DNA of 64,000 bases from Arthrobacter sp. UM1 (lineage in GTDB: Bacteria > Actinomycetota > Actinomycetes > Actinomycetales > Micrococcaceae): NCBI RefSeq assembly GCF_020483305.1, contig NZ_JACWAB010000002.1:62001-126000 (forward strand), written 5' to 3'. The position numbers and the translations under genes are program-made. Of the stretch, positions 59,236 to 64,000 are shown in pieces. The first letter of the stretch is position 1. Each line of letters opens with the position of its first letter. The notes under the pieces were generated by a model that was given only the letters and a program-made list of their open reading frames with translations, was not told the DNA's origin and did no database searches.

Positions 59236-60358
59236 CCCGAACACCCCGTCCCCCCTCGATCCTGCCGAGCTGCGCGTCTCCGTCCTGGAGAAGAAGCAGG
59301 ACATCGCCAAGGCAGAGAGGGACGGCACGTCGACGACGGGCCCCAAGATCGGCCTGTTCATGGCCCGGCTGAGCGCGTTCAAACCGATGCGCGCCTTCAC
59401 GCTGTACAGCAAGCGGCACGGGCCCATCATGGCGGCCGGCGCGGCGTACAACATGTTCTTCTCCGTCGCGGCGCTGCTCGTGGCGGGCTTCTCCATCTTC
59501 GGCCTCGTCGCCGCGGGGAACGAGGGCCTCAAGCAGACCGTCATCGAGTCCGTCGCCAAGTCCACCCCGGGCCTCATCGACACGGGCAGCGGCGGACTCG
59601 CGAAGCCGGACAAGCTCTTCAGCCAGAGCAGCGGCTTCGGGATCGCGCTCGTCATCTCGACGGCGACCATGCTCTTCACCGCCCTCGGCTGGATCAACGG
59701 CCTCCGCGAGGCGATGCGCGGCGTCTACGGCCTGGACATGCTCCAGCAGAGCTTCCCGGTCAAGAAGCTGCGGGACCTCGGCACGCTTCTGCTCCTCGGC
59801 GTGGCGCTCATCCTCACGTCCCTCGTCGGCGCGGTGTTCACCTCGGGGACGAAGTCGCTCATGGACTTCATGCATCTCCAGTCCGGGTTCGCCCAGGCGG
59901 TCGTCTGGATCGTGGGCTTCCTCGTCACGCTCGTGCTGGACATGCTCGTGGCCGTCATCCTGTTCCGCCTCGCCTCCGGCATCCACATGCCCAAGAAGGC
60001 CATGTGGGTGGCGGCGTTCATCGCCGGCTTCGGCTCCGCCGTCTTGCGCCTCTTCTCCGCCCAGCTGCTCGGCGGAGCCTCCAAGAACCCGCTGCTCGCC
60101 CCGTTCGCCGTGATCCTGGGCCTGTTCGTCTGGTTCTACTTCCTCAGCCAGGTGTACCTGATCGCGACGGCGGCGGGGCGCGTCGTCGCCGCGGACGAGG
60201 AGCTCCGCGAGGAGAGCCACCTGACCCCGCACAAGCCGGGGCTGCTGCGCCGCTCCACCGCTCGCCGCCTCGAGGACAGTGTGGCGGGGCGCCCCGGGCC
60301 GAGGCGAGGCGAGTCCGGCATGGCCGCCCGCTCCGCGAAGGGCCCGCGGCACGGCTGA
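59174..60358 (+). CDS. YihY/virulence-factor BrkB family membrane protein
   Basis: 394 residues from a TTG at 59174. About 70 polar residues precede six transmembrane helices typical of YihY/BrkB: RHGPIMAAGAAYNMFFSVAALLVAGFSIFGLV, GWINGLREAMRGVYGLDMLQQ, KLRDLGTLLLLGVALILTSLVGAVF, and NPLLAPFAVILGLFVWFYFLSQVYLIATAAG. The C-terminus is basic. Function is not established; the old RNase BN assignment is abandoned. The large overlap with the previous gene suggests translational coupling. Confidence 0.88.
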   Translation: MARTRRLNNTRKSFPQQEKADPNTPSPLDPAELRVSVLEKKQDIAKAERDGTSTTGPKIGLFMARLSAFKPMRAFTLYSKRHGPIMAAGAAYNMFFSVAALLVAGFSIFGLVAAGNEGLKQTVIESVAKSTPGLIDTGSGGLAKPDKLFSQSSGFGIALVISTATMLFTALGWINGLREAMRGVYGLDMLQQSFPVKKLRDLGTLLLLGVALILTSLVGAVFTSGTKSLMDFMHLQSGFAQAVVWIVGFLVTLVLDMLVAVILFRLASGIHMPKKAMWVAAFIAGFGSAVLRLFSAQLLGGASKNPLLAPFAVILGLFVWFYFLSQVYLIATAAGRVVAADEELREESHLTPHKPGLLRRSTARRLEDSVAGRPGPRRGESGMAARSAKGPRHG

Positions 60359-60360
60359 CC

Positions 60361-60450
60361 GGCGTCACGGATGATCCGCTGATCCGAGGCCCCGCTGATC
60401 CTCGGCCCGGCTGCCCCGCTGATCCGCGTCACGGCTGATCCGCGTCCGCC
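60361..60450. repeat. Short irregular direct repeats CGCGTCACGGCTGATCCGC
   Basis: Variants of GCGTCACGG(A/C)TGATCCGC at both ends, with CGCTGATCC repeats between them, directly after the BrkB-like stop. No coding sense; the block precedes the strong terminator. Confidence 0.6.
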
Positions 60451-60478
60451 TAGCACCGGGCCGCCGCCCGGGCACGCG

Positions 60479-60511
60479 AGAGGCCCCCGCCCGTCACGGG
60501 CGGGGGCCTCT
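60479..60511. terminator. Strong bidirectional intrinsic terminator
   Basis: AGAGGCCCCCGCCCG, loop TCA, and its exact reverse complement form a 15-bp stem between the convergent BrkB-like and DinB-like genes. CTCTGTG follows on the plus strand. Confidence 0.85.
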
Positions 60512-60528
60512 CTCTGTGCAGCCGCTCG

Positions 60529-61155
60529 TCAGAAGCGGCTGCGGAACGCCTCGGCGCCGTCGCCGGAGAGGTCCTCGAGGTACTCCTCGCGTCCGGCCAG
60601 GGCCATGACGAGGGAGATCATCGGACCCTCCACGCGCGGCCCCTTGCCGAGCGACCACGGAATGTCCGTGGCCGCGAGTTGCACGCCCTTCGCGCGCTTC
60701 TTGCCCTGGGGGCCGAGATGCCCCTTGGCGGCGATGCGGCCGAGCGACTGCAGGTCCTCCCGCGAGTACTCGTGCGCGATCCCGAGCGCGCGGCGGATGT
60801 CCTCCGCATGCACGATGATCTCCACGAGATCCGCCTCCGCCGGCCGGAAGCCCTCACGGCTGTCCATCCGCTCCCGGTAGACCTCGAGCGTCTTCTGCGG
60901 GTCGGGGAAGGTGTTCTCCGAGACCTCGGCGTCGTTCGCCTTCTTGAGGCTGAAGCCGTTGAGCGCCACGGACCGGAGCATCCCTCCCAGGGTGCTCGTG
61001 AACGTCCCGGCGAGGTGCGCGACGACGTTCTGGACCGTCCACTCCTTCGAGAGGCTGCGCGTGGCCCACTGGGCGCGGGACAGGCCCGCCAGGTCCGCGG
61101 CGAGGGACTCGCGGGCCTTGATGATGCGGGGGTACATTGCGTCGTACTTCGCCAT
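60529..61155 (-). CDS. Mycothiol-dependent maleylpyruvate-isomerase-like (DinB-fold) protein, paralog 1
   Basis: 208 residues. The four-helix DinB/MDMPI N-terminal domain (MYPRIIKARESLAADLAGLSRAQWATRSLSKEWTVQNVVAHLAGTFTST) carries the W-T-V-x-x-V-V-A-H-L metal-binding His. A second metal-site stretch is VEIIVHAEDIRRALGI. Members bind a divalent metal and may use mycothiol as cofactor; the substrate is unknown. Its neighbour at 61197 is a clear tandem paralog. Confidence 0.8.
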   Translation of the reverse strand: MAKYDAMYPRIIKARESLAADLAGLSRAQWATRSLSKEWTVQNVVAHLAGTFTSTLGGMLRSVALNGFSLKKANDAEVSENTFPDPQKTLEVYRERMDSREGFRPAEADLVEIIVHAEDIRRALGIAHEYSREDLQSLGRIAAKGHLGPQGKKRAKGVQLAATDIPWSLGKGPRVEGPMISLVMALAGREEYLEDLSGDGAEAFRSRF

Positions 61156-61196
61156 GGGTCCTCCTGGCTTGCTCAGCGGTGTTCTGTGCCCTCAGC

Positions 61197-61868
61197 CTAT
61201 CGGCCCGGCTCGTCCTTGTGCCGGGCTCCGGCAGAGGCGAAGCGGGAGCGCAGCTCGGGAAGCCCCTCGCCCTCGAGCTCGTCGAGGTAGGCGTCCCGCC
61301 CCGTCATGGTCATGAGCAGGGGCAGCATGCGTCCGCGGACCTCCGGCCCGGTGCCGGTGGACCAGGCCTGGTCCGTCGCGGACAGCTTCAGGCCCTTGAT
61401 GCGGGACTTCGTGCCGATGAGCAGGTTGGAGCCCTTGTAGAACTCGGCCAGGGTCATGAGGTCGTCCATCTTGTACTCGTGCGGGGCGCCGAGCGGCTTG
61501 CGGATGTCCTCCGCGTGGATGAGGGCCTCGCCGAGCCAGGACTCCACCGGCCCGGGAGGGGCGGTGGTGCTGTGCATGTTCGCACGGAACGCCTCGAGGA
61601 CGGCGGGGCGGCCCTGGGCGGTCAGCTCCGCGATGTTCTCGTTGAACATGCGGTCCATGGAGAAGCGGTTCTTGAGGAGGTTCGCAAGGAAGCTCTTCGG
61701 CGTCGTCGTCGAGGTCGAGGCCATGTGGGCCACGAGCTGCTCCACCGTCCAGTCGGAGCAGAGGGAGCGGGTCTGCCACTGTGCCTCGTCGAGCTCGTAC
61801 AGGTCGTTGTAGAGGCCTTCGCGCACATCGTGGATGCGGGGCCAGAGGACGTTCTTGTCAGCGCTCAT
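61197..61868 (-). CDS. Mycothiol-dependent maleylpyruvate-isomerase-like (DinB-fold) protein, paralog 2
   Basis: 223 residues with the same layout as its neighbour: WPRIHDVREGLYNDLYELDEAQWQTRSLCSDWTVEQLVAHMAST, then EALIHAEDIRKPLGAPHEY and the C-terminal AWSTGTGPEVRGRMLPLLMTMTGRDAYLDEL. The His-containing WTVxxLVAH and HAEDIR motifs are kept in both. A tandem duplication is the simplest explanation. It follows the VOC gene by 2 bp, so VOC, this gene and paralog 1 probably form an operon. Confidence 0.8.
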   Translation of the reverse strand: MSADKNVLWPRIHDVREGLYNDLYELDEAQWQTRSLCSDWTVEQLVAHMASTSTTTPKSFLANLLKNRFSMDRMFNENIAELTAQGRPAVLEAFRANMHSTTAPPGPVESWLGEALIHAEDIRKPLGAPHEYKMDDLMTLAEFYKGSNLLIGTKSRIKGLKLSATDQAWSTGTGPEVRGRMLPLLMTMTGRDAYLDELEGEGLPELRSRFASAGARHKDEPGR

Positions 61869-61870
61869 GT

Positions 61871-62266
61871 CTACTTCGCCTCCGAATCGGGCTGGTGGAT
61901 GCCGAACACGTTGTTCTCAGTGTCGTGGAAATACCCCTGCCAGGCCATGCCGGGCAGCGCGTACTTGGGCAGGGCGACGCTGCCGCCGGCGTCGAGGATG
62001 GCGGTGGCCGCGGCGTCGAAGTCCTCGACGCCCATGGTGAGGACCGCGCCCGCGACGGGCCCGCCGACCTCCATGTTCGGGGTCATGCGCTTCATGATGG
62101 CTCCGTCGATGCCCATCTGGTCCTGCGGGCCGGTCTTGACGCCGAAGTAGGGCATTCCGGCGAACTCGCTCCAGTCCTCGACCTCCCAGCCGAACACATC
62201 GCGGTAGAAGCTGACAGCACGCTCGGGATTCTCCGCGTGGATCTCGAAGTGAACAACCCTTGACAT
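61871..62266 (-). CDS. VOC-family (glyoxalase-like) protein
   Basis: 131 residues; GAGAGGAAAG precedes the ATG at 62266. The two beta-alpha-beta-beta-beta modules are clear: HFEIHAENPERAVSFYRDVFGWEVEDW and LTMGVEDFDAAATAILDAGGSVALPKYALPGMAWQGYFHDTENNVFGIHQ. Such single-domain VOC proteins are often uncharacterised, binding metals or small hydrophobic ligands. It lies two bases ahead of the DinB-like paralog. Confidence 0.85.
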   Translation of the reverse strand: MSRVVHFEIHAENPERAVSFYRDVFGWEVEDWSEFAGMPYFGVKTGPQDQMGIDGAIMKRMTPNMEVGGPVAGAVLTMGVEDFDAAATAILDAGGSVALPKYALPGMAWQGYFHDTENNVFGIHQPDSEAK

Positions 62267-62384
62267 GGGCTTTCCTCTCGTCGGGGGACAGGTATGAAGG
62301 GGCACGAACAGTCCCCAGCCTAGCCGTGCGGGTGCCGCTCCGAGCCCGGACCCTCCCGCCCTCTCTGCCGTCCCATCCCTTTCC

Positions 62385-62602
62385 CGCCTCATCTGGCCTT
62401 GTCCCGCCTCATCTGAACCCTCCCCGTCCCTCATCTGCACCCTCCCCGCCCCTCATCTGCACCCTCCCCGCCTCATCTGTTGCGAGTTGGAGGAATGGAG
62501 GCCCGCTTTCCTCCAACTCGCAACAGATGAGGGAGGGGCTCGGCTGAGGGACGGGCCCGGATGAGGGACGGGGCCCGGCTGAGGGAGGGGCCCGGACACA
62601 GA
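62385..62602. repeat. Tandem CCTCATCTG / GATGAGGG repeats flanking a dispersed hairpin
   Basis: Five copies of CC(G/C)CCTCATCTG with CACCCTCCCC spacers (62385-62479) lead into the hairpin, and GGATGAGGGACGGGCCCGG-like repeats follow it (62525-62602). The 400-bp gap between the VOC gene and sdhB otherwise holds nothing. Confidence 0.75.
62471..62532. repeat. Dispersed hairpin repeat, copy 2 (25-bp perfect arms)
   Basis: Left arm 62471-62495 (beginning CCTCATCTGTTGCGAGTTGG) and right arm 62508-62532 are exact reverse complements around a 12-nt loop. The TGTTGCGAGTTGGAGGAA core is identical to copy 1 at 30591-30638, 32 kb away, while the loops differ. Confidence 0.9.
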
Positions 62603-62647
62603 AGAGCCCCCGTCCCAGGAAGCGCGGGGCTTCGGGGCGGGGGCTCT
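62603..62647 (-). terminator. Terminator of the sdh operon
   Basis: AGAGCCCCCG (62603-62612) and CGGGGGCTCT (62638-62647) form a 10-bp stem 20 bp downstream of the sdhB stop; TCTGTGTCC follows on the minus strand. Confidence 0.65.
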
Positions 62648-62666
62648 CCTGGCCGGACGGACCGGA

Positions 62667-63473
62667 CTACATGCTGCGGGTCAGGATGGCTTGCTTGACC
62701 TCGGCGATGGCCTTGGTCACCTGGATGCCGCGGGGGCACGCCTCCGAGCAGTTGAAGGTGGTGCGGCAGCGCCACACGCCTTCCTTGTCGTTGAGGATCT
62801 CCAGGCGCATGTCGCCGGCGTCGTCGCGCGAGTCGAAGATGAAGCGGTGCGCGTTGACGATGGCGGCCGGGCCGAAGTACTGGCCATCCGTCCAGAAGAC
62901 CGGGCAGGAGGACGTGCACGCGGCGCAGAGGATGCACTTCGTGGTGTCGTCGAACCGCGCACGGTCCTCCGCGGACTGGAGGCGCTCCTTGGTGGGCTCC
63001 GGGCCCTTGTTCACGAGGAACGGCATGATCTCGCGGTAGGACTGGAAGAACGGCTCCATGTCCACGATGAGGTCCTTCTCCACCGGGAGGCCCTTGATCG
63101 GCTCCACCGTGATCGGCTTGGAGAGGTCGAGGTCCTTGAGGAGCGTCTTGCACGCGAGGCGGTTGCGGCCGTTGATGCGCATGGCATCCGAGCCGCAGAC
63201 GCCGTGCGCGCAGGAGCGGCGGAAGGACAGGGATCCGTCCACCTCCCACTTGGCCTTGTGGAGGGCGTCGAGGACGCGGTCCGTGCCGTACATGGTCAGC
63301 TGGAACGTGTCCCAGCGGGCCTCGTCGGAGAACTCCGGGTTGTAGCGGCGCACGTTGAGCGTGATGTCGAACGAGGGGACCTCGTCCGCGCCGCCCTGCT
63401 TCTGGCCCTGCTGGACCTGGTTCTGGGCGCCCGCCTCGGTCTTCTCGGCAGGCTCTGCTGCTGCGTGGCTCAT
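62667..63473 (-). CDS. sdhB: Succinate dehydrogenase iron-sulfur subunit (SdhB)
   Basis: 268 residues. The [2Fe-2S] cluster ligands lie in RRSCAHGVCGSDAMRINGRNRLAC. The two ferredoxin-type clusters are in CILCAACTSSCPVFW and CSEACPRGIQVTKAIAEVKQ. It carries electrons from SdhA flavin to quinone in complex II. The ATG overlaps the sdhA stop by one base (TGATG). Confidence 0.97.
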   Translation of the reverse strand: MSHAAAEPAEKTEAGAQNQVQQGQKQGGADEVPSFDITLNVRRYNPEFSDEARWDTFQLTMYGTDRVLDALHKAKWEVDGSLSFRRSCAHGVCGSDAMRINGRNRLACKTLLKDLDLSKPITVEPIKGLPVEKDLIVDMEPFFQSYREIMPFLVNKGPEPTKERLQSAEDRARFDDTTKCILCAACTSSCPVFWTDGQYFGPAAIVNAHRFIFDSRDDAGDMRLEILNDKEGVWRCRTTFNCSEACPRGIQVTKAIAEVKQAILTRSM

Positions 63474-64000
63474 CAGTACTTACGCTCCATCGGCTCGTAG
63501 CGGGTGAAGATCACAGGCTTGGTGTCGAACCGCATGCCCTTGACGCCTTCCGTCTCGGACTCGGGGTCGCGGTAGACCATCGTGTGCTTCATGAAGTTCT
63601 CGTCGTCGCGCTTCGGGAAGTCTTCGCGGTAGTGGCCGCCGCGGGACTCCTTGCGGTGAAGCGCCGCGACCGTCATGACCTCGGCGAGGTCCAGGAGGAA
63701 GCCGAGCTCGATCGCCTCGAGGAGGTCGAGGTTGAAGCGCTTGCCCTTGTCCTGGATGGCGATCTGCTTGTAGCGCTCGCGCAGCTCCTCGATCTTGTCG
63801 AGGGCGCGGCGGATGGTCTCCTCGGAGCGGAACACCTGCATGTCGGCGTCCATGGTCTCCTGGAGCTCCGAGCGGAGCACGGCCACCTTCTCGGAGCCCG
63901 TCGCCGCGCGCAGCTGGGCGATTTGGTTCTCGACGAACGCCGTCGGGTTCTCCGGGATCTCCACGAACTCGGCGGTCTTGGCGTACTCCGCTGCGGCGAT
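63473..64000 (-). CDS. sdhA: Succinate dehydrogenase flavoprotein subunit (SdhA), C-terminal part only
   Basis: The last 175 residues are in the window; the gene runs off the right edge in frame. The sequence covers the fumarate-reductase/SDH C-terminal domain: LRSELQETMDADMQVFRSEETIRRALDKIEELRERY, LDLLEAIELGFLLDLAEVMTVAALHRKESRGGHYREDFPKRDDENFMKHTMV, with the Arg-Gly-Gly-His-Tyr motif near the active site and FAD environment. It oxidises succinate to fumarate. Coupled to sdhB. Confidence 0.95.
   Translation of the reverse strand: MAAAEYAKTAEFVEIPENPTAFVENQIAQLRAATGSEKVAVLRSELQETMDADMQVFRSEETIRRALDKIEELRERYKQIAIQDKGKRFNLDLLEAIELGFLLDLAEVMTVAALHRKESRGGHYREDFPKRDDENFMKHTMVYRDPESETEGVKGMRFDTKPVIFTRYEPMERKY

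Noticed and set aside
62260-62666. Short ORFs in the gap between the VOC gene and sdhB
   Set aside because: They read through the CTCATCTG repeats and hairpin arms and have no start signals or recognisable sequence.

Overview
The window is about 70% GC, with codons ending almost always in G or C, GTG/TTG starts and many overlapping genes. It carries markers of a mycothiol-using actinobacterium: two tandem DinB/maleylpyruvate-isomerase-like proteins, a DUF6350 - purN - purH neighbourhood and an MgtA-like mannosyltransferase. A Micrococcaceae-type organism (Arthrobacter/Kocuria relatives) fits best, but that is inferred from gene content; there is no rRNA in the window. About 50 protein genes are supported. 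I found no tRNA, rRNA, insertion sequence, prophage or CRISPR array.

Layout. 1-2 kb: the start of a DHA2-type drug exporter, divergent from a TetR regulator, with an array of TCGAA half-sites between them. 2-4.4 kb: an APC permease and a small helix-hairpin-helix-like protein. 4.4-5.1 kb: a gene-free, partly AT-rich leader. 5.1-10.7 kb: a Pls/PosA-type polyamino-acid synthetase (the family of epsilon-poly-lysine synthetase) in an operon with a membrane acyltransferase-like protein. 10.8-16.3 kb: ureohydrolase plus ThDP decarboxylase (possibly a 2-ketoarginine route), an App1-like phosphatase and succinic semialdehyde dehydrogenase. 16.3-18.9 kb: an amino-acid aldolase-like PLP enzyme overlapping a sugar-lactone oxidase. 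18.9-19.7 kb: an 850-bp gene-free block of diverged hairpin repeats. 19.7-32.3 kb: mannosyltransferase, DUF6350, a MacA/MacB-like exporter, purN, an MFS permease, purH and a flavin disulfide reductase; exporter and permease interrupt the purine block. 32.3-39.3 kb: a homoprotocatechuate meta-cleavage operon (hpaG-like FAH-RraA fusion, GntR regulator, hpaE, hpaD, hpaH, hpaI). 39.3-40.6 kb: an AbiF-like HEPN protein with a hairpin/pseudoknot-capable leader. 40.7-47.7 kb: orphan ectC, a Gfo/Idh/MocA oxidoreductase, and a sugar ABC importer with its ROK regulator. 47.8-54.1 kb: FAD monooxygenase, Ag85-like esterase, poxB, a YefM/YoeB toxin-antitoxin pair, thrE. 54.1-60.4 kb: purU divergent from folD, then a membrane protein, xthA, trpS, a 2H phosphoesterase and a YihY/BrkB membrane protein. 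60.5-64 kb: two mycothiol-type enzymes, a VOC protein, a second hairpin-repeat locus, sdhB and the C-terminal end of sdhA.

How the genes fit together. The hpa pathway ends in pyruvate plus succinic semialdehyde, and a ketoarginine/GABA route would also give succinic semialdehyde; the dehydrogenase at 14.7-16.3 kb would turn this into succinate for the succinate dehydrogenase at the right edge. purU, folD, purN and purH share one-carbon folate chemistry. Many promoters look leaderless, with a TANNNT box ending 6-7 nt before the start codon.

The most interesting items are the AbiF-like gene with its candidate ncRNA, the Pls/PosA-type operon of unknown product, the covarying hairpin repeats at 19 kb, the perfect dispersed hairpin shared by 30.6 and 62.5 kb, and the FAH-RraA fusion in the hpa operon.
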